A DNA stretch of 64,000 nt from CAZCDS01 sp964497585. Lineage in GTDB: Bacteria; Desulfobacterota; Desulfomonilia; Desulfomonilales; Desulfomonilaceae. The DNA lies in the NCBI GenBank assembly GCA_964497585.1, contig CAZCDS010000004.1, positions 62,001-126,000 of the forward strand. The letters are read 5' to 3'. Shown piece after piece: positions 35,483 through 43,794 of this stretch; within the stretch, counting starts at the first letter, position 1; each line of letters starts with the position of its first letter. A program made the position numbers and the translations under genes. The notes under the pieces were generated by a model that did no database searches, had not been told where the DNA came from, and was given only the letters and a program-made list of their open reading frames with translations.

Positions 35483-35935
35483 TCAACGCCAGAGATACCG
35501 TTCATCATACTCGATCCCTGATTTCTTAAGAAACGAGACGTACTCCTCCATAAAGCTCCTCTTGTGATGGTGTTCCCATTGGTTCCGAATGTAAGCGATC
35601 GTCGCCGGAATCCTGGAGGGACTCACGCTGAAAGCTCCGTACCCCTTTTGCCATGCGAAGCCGCGTTTGCGCGTAAAGGTATCGTGAATCCATTTTGAGG
35701 ATCCTCCTTTTGCCAATTGCACAGCCTTGGAGACGGCAAGCGAGGCGGGCAACGAGACGAGCATGTGGACGTGGTCCGGCATGACACCTATGCACAAGGC
35801 CTTTATTCCGTTTTTTCTCAGAATTCCCCCGATGAATGCCGGCAACCGGGAGGCGAGTTCGCCAGTTATCATAGGATCTCGGTCCCTTGTGCCGAATACG
35901 TAATGAATGTTTATGGAGTGATAGGTGTCCGCCAT
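35483..35935 (-). mobile_element. REP-associated tyrosine transposase (IS200/Y1 family)
   Basis: The 150-residue protein is a Y1/HUH single-strand transposase of the RAYT group. ADTYHSINIHYVFGTRDRDPMI is the usual N-terminus. The metal-binding HUH motif is in GVMPDHVHMLVSLP, and the nucleophilic Tyr is in IAYIRNQWEHHHKRSF, so all catalytic residues are intact. The ATG at 35935 is preferred over a GTG at 35947. Imperfect repeat copies flank it, one inverted (35395-35482) and one direct (35945-36100), which are likely substrates. RAYT proteins act on REP hairpins and are usually single-copy, vertically kept genes rather than active insertion sequences. No accessory tnpB is present. Confidence 0.9.
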
Positions 35936-35944
35936 TCCGCGTTT

Positions 35945-36110
35945 CACACGCAGCCGTCCCTACAGAACGCTCGTCATTTCAATATGTTGACCTTCCTCAC
36001 CGTTCACACCTTGGGCTGTTGCCACGTGCGCCTCCGGGCCTCCACACCGCCCCGTAGGGGTCCGGAAGCGGCCGGTTCGGTCAGAGATCACAACCGAATC
36101 GTACGCGGGC
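35945..36110. repeat. Copy C of the transposase-associated repeat
   Basis: It begins GTCCCTACAGAACGCTC (35956-35972) and continues with ATATGTTGACC, like AGGTTGACC in copy A. It carries CCCCGTAGGGGTCCGGAAGCGGCC near its end, matching the end of copy A. It lies just before the transposase start codon. Confidence 0.55.
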
Positions 36111-36150
36111 AGGCTTCGTTCACAGGCGCTGCCGTCCCAACCTCACTGAA

Positions 36151-37044
36151 TCAGGCCACGTTGACCTTTTCCAGGAGCTTCTTGGCCTTCACTCTGTGGA
36201 CATCGAGCCCCACCTCCTTGTAGCTCATTCCCATGGCCAGTCCGATCAATTGGGTGAGATAAAAGACCGGAATCTTGCTCTTCTCCTTGGATTTTCTCGA
36301 GAGGACTATCTGCCCCATGTCGAATTGCTCGAAGCATGACGGGCATATGACCGCGAGGGCCTGGATGTCGCGCTCACGGATGTAGTGGAGCTTCTGCCGG
36401 GTTATCGCGTACCCCGCGTCCTGGTCCACATTGGCCCCCAGCGGAGAACCGCAACAGAGGAACTTGCGGGAATATTCCATCGGCTCAACGCCGATCAACG
36501 AGAGCAGATGATCCATTTTTACCGGCACGTATGACTCCGCGAGCGAAAGCTCCTCGGGATACATGAGCTTCGGCGGCCGGAAATAGTGACATCCGTAATG
36601 ACATCCCACTTTCAGCGGGATTTCTCGTACGATCTGCTTCAGCAGCCTTTCTACGACGGTGTCCTGATAGAGCACGTCCAAGATGTGGGTTACTTTGATT
36701 TCTCCCTTGAAGTGGTGACCGTGGGACTCGAGGACCCGGTTCACCTTACGGCGTCTCGCTTCGCTCTGTTTAAGCAGAACATTGACCTCTTTGAGTGTGT
36801 TGACGCACCCCGAGCAGAGCGTCAGCAGGTCAAGACCCGCTTCCTCGGCCACGCACAGGTTTCGTGCTGCAAGCGCCAACCATGAGTCGTGGTGCACGAA
36901 TTTCATGCTGCTTTGAGGGGGACAGCACGCGAAGGGCAGGTCGACAAGCTCGATTCCGATGCGTTCGCAGACCATACGGGTGGCGGCTTCGAAGCCCGGA
37001 TACTTGATTGGGATCGCACATCCCAGATAGATGGCGTATTTCAT
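36151..37044 (-). CDS. hdrB: HdrB-like subunit with two CCG (non-cubane cluster) motifs
   Basis: HdrB subunits of heterodisulfide reductase bind two non-cubane [4Fe-4S] clusters that split disulfides or related substrates. The ATG at 37044 gives 297 residues. The first CCG motif has C9, C40-C41, C77 and C80 (spacing 30 and 35), with CCP replacing CCG at the middle pair. The second has C152, C197-C198-G, C234 and C237. Both sites are thus complete in cysteines. The gene is 44 bases after hdrC, and last in the korDABC-hdrACB series. In organisms without coenzyme M, homologues probably reduce another acceptor; which one is not known from the sequence. Confidence 0.92.
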   Translation of the reverse strand: MKYAIYLGCAIPIKYPGFEAATRMVCERIGIELVDLPFACCPPQSSMKFVHHDSWLALAARNLCVAEEAGLDLLTLCSGCVNTLKEVNVLLKQSEARRRKVNRVLESHGHHFKGEIKVTHILDVLYQDTVVERLLKQIVREIPLKVGCHYGCHYFRPPKLMYPEELSLAESYVPVKMDHLLSLIGVEPMEYSRKFLCCGSPLGANVDQDAGYAITRQKLHYIRERDIQALAVICPSCFEQFDMGQIVLSRKSKEKSKIPVFYLTQLIGLAMGMSYKEVGLDVHRVKAKKLLEKVNVA

Positions 37045-37088
37045 GACAACCTTTTCGTTATTTCCCGCGCGCCCGGAAGCGGACACGA

Positions 37089-37553
37089 CTAAAATTCAAT
37101 GATTTGGTCGAGTTCGGTTTTCTTCAGGATGGACCTGATCTCATCCACAGGCGCGGGCGGCAGTGGCTCAAGACCGTGATGCCTCCGCATCTCATCGAGC
37201 TGGTGAACGATCATGGATCGTCCCGTCTTGGCCAGTAGTTCGATGACCATTCCCAGCCGGTCCGGAATATTACCCCGTCTCGCCGCGGAATTGCGCAGCG
37301 CTACCAGCAGATCCGTTATGGGGATCTTCTGCGGACAACGGTCCTCGCAGACGTTGCAGGTGCAGCACAGCCACAGCCGCTCATCCTCGGCCACCTGCTG
37401 ATGTCCCAGGTTGAGACACCTCAGGATCGTCTCCCGCGGACCGATGGCCGGCGCAACTTCCATGGCCGGGCACGATCCTGTGCAGCGTGCGCACTGATAG
37501 CACTCATAGAGGTCCGCCCGGTTGAAAAAGTTCCAGATTCTCAGTGTCGTCAT
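37089..37553 (-). CDS. hdrC: HdrC-like ferredoxin subunit
   Basis: The 154-residue protein carries two [4Fe-4S] binding motifs, CYQCARCTGSCP (about residues 18-29) and CCTCNVCEDRCPQKIPITDLL (about 63-74). They are followed by a helical C-terminal half, exactly the HdrC layout. It passes electrons between the flavin subunit HdrA and the catalytic subunit HdrB. Its ATG overlaps the hdrA stop by four bases (ATGA), so the two are translationally coupled, and hdrB follows 44 bases later. The PATH is therefore HdrA > HdrC > HdrB in gene order and probably in electron flow. The C-terminus has the PPAPVDEIRSIL segment common in these proteins. Confidence 0.93.
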   Translation of the reverse strand: MTTLRIWNFFNRADLYECYQCARCTGSCPAMEVAPAIGPRETILRCLNLGHQQVAEDERLWLCCTCNVCEDRCPQKIPITDLLVALRNSAARRGNIPDRLGMVIELLAKTGRSMIVHQLDEMRRHHGLEPLPPAPVDEIRSILKKTELDQIIEF

Positions 37554-40000
37554 TGCATGTTACTCTTCTTTTTCAAGAATTGTTTCAGTTTGTCTCGATC
37601 TCGCTCGATGATCTTCGGAGTCAAGGCCCTGAGTCCCTTTTCCATCTCTTTGATCACGCCGGCGAACTGTGCGCCCTCTGCAGCGGAGACCCAGGCAAGC
37701 CTGAGACGATCCTTGTTAATGCCCATTCTCTCCATGCGTTTCCACAGTCTCTCCACTCGCTTGGCGGTCTGGCGGTTTGCGTTGTTGTAATGGCAGTCCG
37801 AGGGATGACAGCCCGAAACCAAAACCGCGCCCGCTCCCTTGATGAAGGCCCTTAGGATCCACTCCGGTGAAACGCGGCCGGAACACATGGTACGGATAAT
37901 GCGCACGCTCGTCGGGTACTGCATCCTCGACACCCCGGCAAAGTCAGCTCCCGCGTAGGAACACCAATTGCATGCGAAGGCGACAATCTTCTTTTCCGGC
38001 TCACGTTCCAACGCGATGTCGATCTGGCTAGTGATCTGCTCTTCGGTGAAATGGGGCTGGTCCACAGCTCCGAATCTGCACTCGGGAACACATGTTCCGC
38101 ACCCCTGACACGCTGCTTCGATCACGCGATAGTATCCCAATTCTTTGCTGCCTTCGATCGCGTGGTAGGGGCAGACCTTGGCGCACAATCCGCAGGCGGT
38201 GCACAGATCCGGATCGATCTTTGCAGCGATCGCCGGGATGCTCACCTCGCCCTTGCTCATGATGATATTGGCCCTTGAGGCCGCGGCGGAGGCCTGCGTA
38301 ACCGAATCTTTAATGTCTTTCGGACCTTCGGCCGCGCCCGCGAGAAATACGCCTCCGGAAGTGGTATCAACGGGCCTGAGCTTTGGATGGGCCTCCATGT
38401 AGAAACCGTCGGTGTCAGTGGAGAGATTGAGCATCCGTTGCAGAACATCCGAGTCCTCGCGAGGCTTGATGCCCACGGAAAGGACCACCATGTCCATCTC
38501 GTAGCGGTAATGGCTCCCCAGAAGCGTGTTCTCGCCGAGCAAAGTCAGGTTGTCCGTTTTCACGTCTTCGATGATCTCGCCCGGGACCCCTCTGATGAAC
38601 GTGACTCCTTCACGACGGGCGCGTTGAAAGAGGTCTTCGAAGCCTTTGCCGAAGGCTCTGATGTCGATGTAAAAGACGTAGATCTCCGTGTCCGGCCAAT
38701 GCTCTCGAATGAGCAGCGTGTCTTTGATCGTATTCATGCAGCAGACATTGCTGCAGTAGGGGTTGCTCCGTTTGCTGCGCGATCCGATGCACTGGAGGAA
38801 AGCCACCTTCTTCGGGCGCTTGCGATCCGACGGCCGGATCAGCTCACCACCGGTGGGTCCTCCCGCGTTGATAAGGCGCTCGAATTCCAAGGTGGTGATG
38901 ACGTTGGGGAACTTGCCATAGCCCAGCTCGGTCAGAGCGGTTGGATCGTACACGTCTACGCCCGAAGCCACAACGATCGTCCCCACCTCGAGTTCCAGCA
39001 TTTCATCCTGGTCGGCGAAGTTGATACACTTGTGCTCGCAGGCCTGAAAACATCGGTCACAGGCCACGATCCCCTGGTTGTTCAAACAATGGCTCATGTC
39101 TATGAGGTACTTGGACGGGACCGCCTGAGCGAAGGGGATGTAGATGGCCCGGCGTATGGTAAGCCCAGCTTCGAACTCATCCGGTTGGAGTTGGGGACAG
39201 GCTTCGATGCAGTCGCCGCACGCGGTGCATTCATCCGTTACGTAGCGGGCCTTCTTGAGAACACTCACCTTGAAGTTGCCGATGTGGCCGGTGACCTTCT
39301 TGACTTCCGACAGGGTAAGCAGCTCGATATTGGGATGACGCCCGACCTCGCTCATTTTCGGAGCGAGAATGCAGATGGAGCAGTCCATGGTGGGGAAGGT
39401 CTTGTCGATCTGTGCCATCCGACCGCCGATGCTCCCGGTCCTCTCGACCAGGTAAACCTTGTATCCCGCGTCCGCCATGTCCAGCGATGCCTGGATACCC
39501 GCGACTCCGCCCCCGATGACAAGAGCCTTGCGGGCCACGGGGACTTTTAGCTCGAATTGAGGGGTCAGTCTGGACGCCCGTGCTACAGCCATCGCGACGA
39601 GTTCCTTAGCCTTTTCCGTAGCCGCGTCCTTGTCGTGCAGGTGAACCCAGGAGCAGTGTTCCCGGATATTGGCCATCTCCAGCAGGTAGGGGTTGAGGCC
39701 CGCGCTCGCGCACGCGGCCCGAAAGGTCGGCTCATGGAGTCTGGGCGTGCAAGAGGCCACCACCACACGGTTGAGACCATGTTCCTTGATGTCGGACTTG
39801 ATCTGCTCCTGGCCGGGCTCCGAGCAGGTGTAGAGTGAGTCCTGGGAGAGGACCACGCCGGGAAGGCTCCGGGCATACTCCGCGACTTCTTCACATCTTA
39901 CCGTGCCACCGATGTTTTTACCGCAATGACAGACGTAAACGCCTATTTTCGTATCGTTGAGATTCAAATTCTCAGTGTGCTGACTATCTTTCCCTTTCAA
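37550..40000 (-). CDS. hdrA: HdrA-like flavoprotein fused to an MvhD-like [2Fe-2S] domain
   Basis: HdrA is the flavin subunit of heterodisulfide reductase complexes and the site of electron bifurcation. The 816-residue protein starts with VYVCHCGKNIGGTV and the Cys-rich N-terminal region (Cys59, Cys84, Cys116). The FAD motif GGGVAGIQ is at 163-170 and DCSIC at 206-210. Ferredoxin motifs lie at 258-269 (CTACGDCIEACP), 600-611 (CTACGLCAKVCP) and 631-641. From about residue 672 the C-terminus is an MvhD-type domain (CNWCSYAGAD, Cys706, GCHPSDCHY) that normally docks a hydrogenase or formate dehydrogenase. No such enzyme is encoded nearby; the Kor operon precedes it instead (127 bases away). Confidence 0.94.
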   Translation of the reverse strand: MKGKDSQHTENLNLNDTKIGVYVCHCGKNIGGTVRCEEVAEYARSLPGVVLSQDSLYTCSEPGQEQIKSDIKEHGLNRVVVASCTPRLHEPTFRAACASAGLNPYLLEMANIREHCSWVHLHDKDAATEKAKELVAMAVARASRLTPQFELKVPVARKALVIGGGVAGIQASLDMADAGYKVYLVERTGSIGGRMAQIDKTFPTMDCSICILAPKMSEVGRHPNIELLTLSEVKKVTGHIGNFKVSVLKKARYVTDECTACGDCIEACPQLQPDEFEAGLTIRRAIYIPFAQAVPSKYLIDMSHCLNNQGIVACDRCFQACEHKCINFADQDEMLELEVGTIVVASGVDVYDPTALTELGYGKFPNVITTLEFERLINAGGPTGGELIRPSDRKRPKKVAFLQCIGSRSKRSNPYCSNVCCMNTIKDTLLIREHWPDTEIYVFYIDIRAFGKGFEDLFQRARREGVTFIRGVPGEIIEDVKTDNLTLLGENTLLGSHYRYEMDMVVLSVGIKPREDSDVLQRMLNLSTDTDGFYMEAHPKLRPVDTTSGGVFLAGAAEGPKDIKDSVTQASAAASRANIIMSKGEVSIPAIAAKIDPDLCTACGLCAKVCPYHAIEGSKELGYYRVIEAACQGCGTCVPECRFGAVDQPHFTEEQITSQIDIALEREPEKKIVAFACNWCSYAGADFAGVSRMQYPTSVRIIRTMCSGRVSPEWILRAFIKGAGAVLVSGCHPSDCHYNNANRQTAKRVERLWKRMERMGINKDRLRLAWVSAAEGAQFAGVIKEMEKGLRALTPKIIERDRDKLKQFLKKKSNMQ

Positions 40001-40126
40001 TTGGAATCCTTCCTCCGCGAATCAGCCTCCATTGTCCGTTCGGACGAATGTTGCACGGCTCGACGCATCGACCTTGCCGGTTTCCTCACAACGCTCATGG
40101 GCTTCCAGTCGATCCCTATCCCCGTG

Positions 40127-40684
40127 TCACTCCCGGCTGCCCAGCAGCCCCCGCCCGAATTCGTACCCCTTGCGGAACGCTGACATATTGAGGTCTTCGG
40201 TCCCGCGTGGGATCGAAGAGAGAACCGATTCTTTCATCGACTCGTAGCTCGCCACTCCGCCCAGGGCCGTGAGCGCCCCCAGCATGACGATATTCGCCAC
40301 GATCTTCCTGCCCAACTCCTCGGCCATCCGTGTAAAGGGAACCCGATACACGGTAATTCCCTCAGGTGCCTCGTCCAGGTTCACCAGGTCCTCGTCGATG
40401 ATCATCATGCCCTGGTCACGGATCGTCCCTCCATAGGTGCTTAACGCGCCCTGGCTCATGAGCACGAGGACATCGGGTCGGCTCACCTTGGGATAGTGAA
40501 CGTGGGAGTCGGAGAGGACTACATCCGCGCTGCAGGAGCCGCCTCTTGCCTCAGGGCCGTAGCTTTGTGTGAAAACCGCGTTCCTCTTTTCGAACAGGGC
40601 TACAGCCTTGCCGAGAATGTGCCCTGAGAGTATGATCCCCTGACCGCCGAATCCCGCCAACCTGATCTCCTGTTTCCCGCTCAT
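40127..40684 (-). CDS. korC: 2-oxoacid:ferredoxin oxidoreductase, gamma subunit
   Basis: The 185-residue protein is the gamma subunit of a four-subunit 2-oxoacid:ferredoxin oxidoreductase. Typical segments are EIRLAGFGGQGIILSGHILGKAVALF at the start (the FGGQG signature), TQSYGPEARGGSCSADVVLSD, and PDVLVLMSQGALSTY. It helps form the coenzyme A binding site. Its ATG overlaps the beta-subunit stop by four bases, so the two are coupled. The hdrA gene follows 127 bases later on the same strand. Sequence type is closest to 2-oxoglutarate (KorC) or branched-chain (VorC) enzymes; substrate assignment is by family resemblance only. Confidence 0.92.
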   Translation of the reverse strand: MSGKQEIRLAGFGGQGIILSGHILGKAVALFEKRNAVFTQSYGPEARGGSCSADVVLSDSHVHYPKVSRPDVLVLMSQGALSTYGGTIRDQGMMIIDEDLVNLDEAPEGITVYRVPFTRMAEELGRKIVANIVMLGALTALGGVASYESMKESVLSSIPRGTEDLNMSAFRKGYEFGRGLLGSRE

Positions 40685-41589
40685 GCAGCCTTACCCTTAC
40701 TCCCGCCGGCCCGTGCCAAAACCGTTGTCCGGTAGCTCTCCATGAAGTCCGGCCGGTCAACGTTGATGAAGGTTCCGACGATGATCTTTCCCTTGAGTCT
40801 GATTTCCGCCTCGCTGGGATCGGCATTGTTACGGATCTCTGACATCTCTTTGTAGTAGCGCATCTCATCCAGTCCGCTGCCCAGTCTGTTGGGACGGCCG
40901 TACCCCGTAGGACAGGGAGAGATCACCTCAATGAAGGTGAACCCTTTCTTGTCGAACGCCTCACAAATGGAGTGCACGAGCTGCCTCGGGTGGAAGGTGG
41001 TCCACCGGGCCACGTAAATCGCTCCCGAGGCATGGGCCACGTGAGGCAGATTGAAACCGGGCTCCGCATTGCCCAGGGGAGTTGTCGAGGTCTTGGCGTC
41101 GATAGGCGTTGTAGGCCCGACTTGTCCGCCCGTCATGCCGTAGTTGAAGTTGTTGACGCAGATCACCTTGACGTTGATATTTCGCCTGGCCGCGTGAATG
41201 AGATGATTGCCTCCGATCGCGAACAGATCGCCGTCCCCCGAGAGAACGGTGACGTGATGGTCCGGTTTGGCCAGTGCAAGACCCGTGGCAAACGGAATGG
41301 CCCGACCATGGGTCGTGTGGTAGGTGTCCATGTCGAGGTATCCCGCAATGCGACCCGTGCACCCGATTCCCGAGACCACGGAACACTGGTTCACGGGTAT
41401 CTCTTTGCGCCTCAACGCCTCGATATAGGTGGTCAGCACCACACCGAGCCCGCAACCCGGACACCAGATGTGCGGTATTCTTCCCGGTTTCAGATACTTG
41501 TCGTGAGGATGCAGACCGTGTCCCTGCGCGATGTGCTTCTCTTCCGACTCTTGGTCGAACGGCACGAGTTCTCTCAGGATTCTTTTCAT
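40681..41589 (-). CDS. korB: 2-oxoacid:ferredoxin oxidoreductase, beta subunit (TPP-binding)
   Basis: The beta subunit binds thiamine diphosphate and a [4Fe-4S] cluster. From the ATG at 41589 (GGAGAGG just upstream) it has 302 residues. HIWCPGCGLGVVL gives two cluster cysteines, with a third in SGIGCTGR. The TPP/magnesium motif is LSGDGDLFAIGGNHLIHAARRNINVKVICVNNFNYGMTGGQ, and IDAKTSTTPLG and EVISPCPTGYGR complete the set. An N-terminal extension of about 35 residues precedes the core. The gene follows korA by 141 bases and overlaps korC. Together with korA it catalyses oxidative decarboxylation of a 2-oxoacid to acyl-CoA (or reductive carboxylation in reverse). Confidence 0.94.
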   Translation of the reverse strand: MKRILRELVPFDQESEEKHIAQGHGLHPHDKYLKPGRIPHIWCPGCGLGVVLTTYIEALRRKEIPVNQCSVVSGIGCTGRIAGYLDMDTYHTTHGRAIPFATGLALAKPDHHVTVLSGDGDLFAIGGNHLIHAARRNINVKVICVNNFNYGMTGGQVGPTTPIDAKTSTTPLGNAEPGFNLPHVAHASGAIYVARWTTFHPRQLVHSICEAFDKKGFTFIEVISPCPTGYGRPNRLGSGLDEMRYYKEMSEIRNNADPSEAEIRLKGKIIVGTFINVDRPDFMESYRTTVLARAGGSKGKAA

Positions 41590-41730
41590 AGCCTCTCCGA
41601 AACCATCAAAATTCTTGGGCCACTCCGTTCGATGAGGCACCCCTTGAGGCCCCACGATAGCAGTTCGAAGCACCTTCCCACCACGACGTCCCCAAACAAG
41701 TGGGTTCTCTGGACTTCTCGACCGGCCTCC

Positions 41731-42879
41731 CTACAAGTAGTCACCGACCGCGGCTTCTATCTCCTCTGGAGTGTGGATTGCTCCGCCCATGAGTCCGAGG
41801 AGTACGGTTTCCGCGTTTCCCCCCGTGGTCCGTTCCACCTCATAGGCCATCTGCCCGTAGTTGATCTCCGGGACCACGAAGGCCTTCGCTTGGGTCGCCA
41901 GTCGTCTGATAATCTTCGACGGGAACGGCCAGACAGTGATAAGCCGCAACATGCCCACCTTGTGACCGCGTTCTCTGAGGTCTTCCACAGCCTGACGAGC
42001 CACGCGCGCGGTGCAGCCGTACGCCACCACTACCACCTCCGCGTCCTCCAAACCGATCTCCTCGACGCGGATAATCCTGTCAGCGTTGTTGCGGATCTTG
42101 TCCACGATGTGACGGACGTTTCGTTCCTGGACCACATCGGTAATAACCGGGTATCCGCGCTCGTCATGGGTGAGACCGGTCACGTGAACATGGTAGCCTT
42201 CCCCCGCGACCGCCATGGGAGCCGGCATTTGACCGGTACTCGCAAAGGGAAGATAGCCGTTGGGGCCTGTGGACGGCGTCGAACGATTGACGACCTCGAT
42301 CTTGTCCCTGGGAGGGATGACCACCCGTTCGGTCATGTGACCCACCACTTCATCGGCCATCACGAAGACGGGTTGTCGGTACGTCTCCGAGAGGTTGAAC
42401 GCGGCAATGGTGAGGTCGAAACACTCCTGCGGGGACGAGGGGGCCAGCGCTATACAACCGTAGTCCCCGTGGGATCCCCAGCGGGCCTGCATCACGTCGG
42501 CCTGGCCGACCAGTGTGGGCAGTCCCGTGGAAGGACCGCCACGCTGAATGTTTACAAGAACGCACGGAGTTTCCGTCATCATTCCGAGGCCGGCGTTCTC
42601 CATCATGAGCGAGAAACCCGGACCGGACGTGGAAGTCATCGACTTGACCCCGCCCCAGGAGGCTCCAAGAATGGCCGCCATGGACCCGATCTCGTCCTCC
42701 ATCTGAATGTAGACGCCGCCCACTTCCGGAAGTCGCCGCGCCATACGCTCGGCTACCTCCGTCGCCGGTGTGATCGGATACCCGGCGAAGAAGCGACAAC
42801 CTGCGGCAATGCCGCCTTCGGCACATGCAGCGTCCCCGTGAATGAAATGCTCACCAGCTAAAACATCTCTTTCCGACAT
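41731..42879 (-). CDS. korA: 2-oxoacid:ferredoxin oxidoreductase, alpha subunit
   Basis: The 382-residue alpha subunit contains the pyrimidine-binding domain of the TPP site. Diagnostic stretches are GCRFFAGYPITPATEVAERMA, IQMEDEIGSMAAILGASWGGVKSMTSTSGPGFSLMMENAGLG and VNIQRGGPSTGLPTLVGQADVMQARWGSHGDY. The YPITPSTE-type motif (here YPITPATE) with the following Glu-Asp contacts the cofactor. Domain III (VVVVAYGCTARVARQAVEDLRERGHKVGMLRLITVWPFP) is present, so the protein is complete. It lies after korD and before korB, the usual order D-A-B-C. The closest functional group is 2-oxoglutarate:ferredoxin oxidoreductase, used in an incomplete or reductive citric acid cycle. Confidence 0.94.
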   Translation of the reverse strand: MSERDVLAGEHFIHGDAACAEGGIAAGCRFFAGYPITPATEVAERMARRLPEVGGVYIQMEDEIGSMAAILGASWGGVKSMTSTSGPGFSLMMENAGLGMMTETPCVLVNIQRGGPSTGLPTLVGQADVMQARWGSHGDYGCIALAPSSPQECFDLTIAAFNLSETYRQPVFVMADEVVGHMTERVVIPPRDKIEVVNRSTPSTGPNGYLPFASTGQMPAPMAVAGEGYHVHVTGLTHDERGYPVITDVVQERNVRHIVDKIRNNADRIIRVEEIGLEDAEVVVVAYGCTARVARQAVEDLRERGHKVGMLRLITVWPFPSKIIRRLATQAKAFVVPEINYGQMAYEVERTTGGNAETVLLGLMGGAIHTPEEIEAAVGDYL

Positions 42880-43048
42880 AGGTGATTCCTAAGAATTCGT
42901 TCGCCCCTCGAATCCGTGTGACTCTCCCCGGCAACAAAGTATCCCGAGGCGGATCAGGCCGGTCAAGTGGTGCCAAGAGCCGGTTTTTCGCCCGAAGAGC
43001 CGTGGAAAAGCGATGGAAAGTGGAAGGCCGAAGCGCACGCAGGCTTCG

Positions 43049-43387
43049 TTACGGCTTCCTGGATCTCACGTCCTTGCGGGAAAAGCGCGTAGTGACCTTT
43101 TGTATGTCTCGCTCCGTAATCTTCTTTGCTTCCTTCAACTCGCTGAATATTGCGAACTCCGGACAGATCAGCGTGCACAAGCCGCAGTCAACGCAATCGT
43201 CAGCTTGAAAGATCACTTCCGGCGGATGATATCCCTTCTCGTTGAAGCGCTTGCTCTCAATCAAGCATCCGTTTGGACAGAACTCGATGCAGAAGCCGCA
43301 ACCCTTGCAACGGGCCTCGATTATGCGAACAATCCCTTGGGGTATGGAGTGGGCTTCGGCATCCAGCGGCAGGCGCCAAAACTTCAT
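43049..43387 (-). CDS. korD: 2-oxoacid:ferredoxin oxidoreductase, delta (ferredoxin) subunit
   Basis: The 112-residue protein has two [4Fe-4S] motifs, CKGCGFCIEFCPNGCL and CVDCGLCTLICPEFAIF, as in KorD/VorD subunits that hand electrons from the TPP site to external ferredoxin. It starts MKFWRLPLDAEAHSIPQGIVRIIEARCKGCG; the GIVRI leader before the first motif is usual. It is the first gene of the korDABC operon, 169 bases upstream of korA. A charged tail (FSRKDVRSRKP) ends the protein. With HdrA encoded downstream, electrons could flow from this subunit directly to the Hdr module or through free ferredoxin. Confidence 0.92.
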   Translation of the reverse strand: MKFWRLPLDAEAHSIPQGIVRIIEARCKGCGFCIEFCPNGCLIESKRFNEKGYHPPEVIFQADDCVDCGLCTLICPEFAIFSELKEAKKITERDIQKVTTRFSRKDVRSRKP

Positions 43388-43794
43388 GGTGTCAATCTCC
43401 CGCGTGCATTAGCATAGCCTACCTATTATAGAGCATTTCTCCAAGGAGTCAATTCCCGCTCGACGGTCGGTTATGAGCCCCACGTCACGCGGGGCGTTGG
43501 CAAAAGCAATAGTTCCCCTGGACAGATCCCGTGTCTTCACGATGTGATGAGAAGATGAGCACCAGAACTCCGCCATTTTCAGGAAGAGTAACATGGGGAG
43601 ACCCTCTTTGCAGAAAGGCCCTGCGCGGTGAACCCTTACACTAGGCCGAAAGCGTGCTTGACTGTTAGGCCCCAAGTGTTAGAGTAGGCCGTCCAGTGGA
43701 TCAGCTCACCCCGGTTGCGCGAGGTTCGCCGGGGTACGGACTTCTGAGAAACGCCCGATGTTCGGGGACTGCTGGCAGGCTACTGGAAACACAG
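43388..43794. other. 407-base gap, no gene seen
   Basis: This separates the divergent kor operon and restriction-modification genes. No ORF with coding character and no clear promoter pair was found; an upstream in-frame extension of the methyltransferase (from 43696) lacks homology. Confidence 0.4.
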
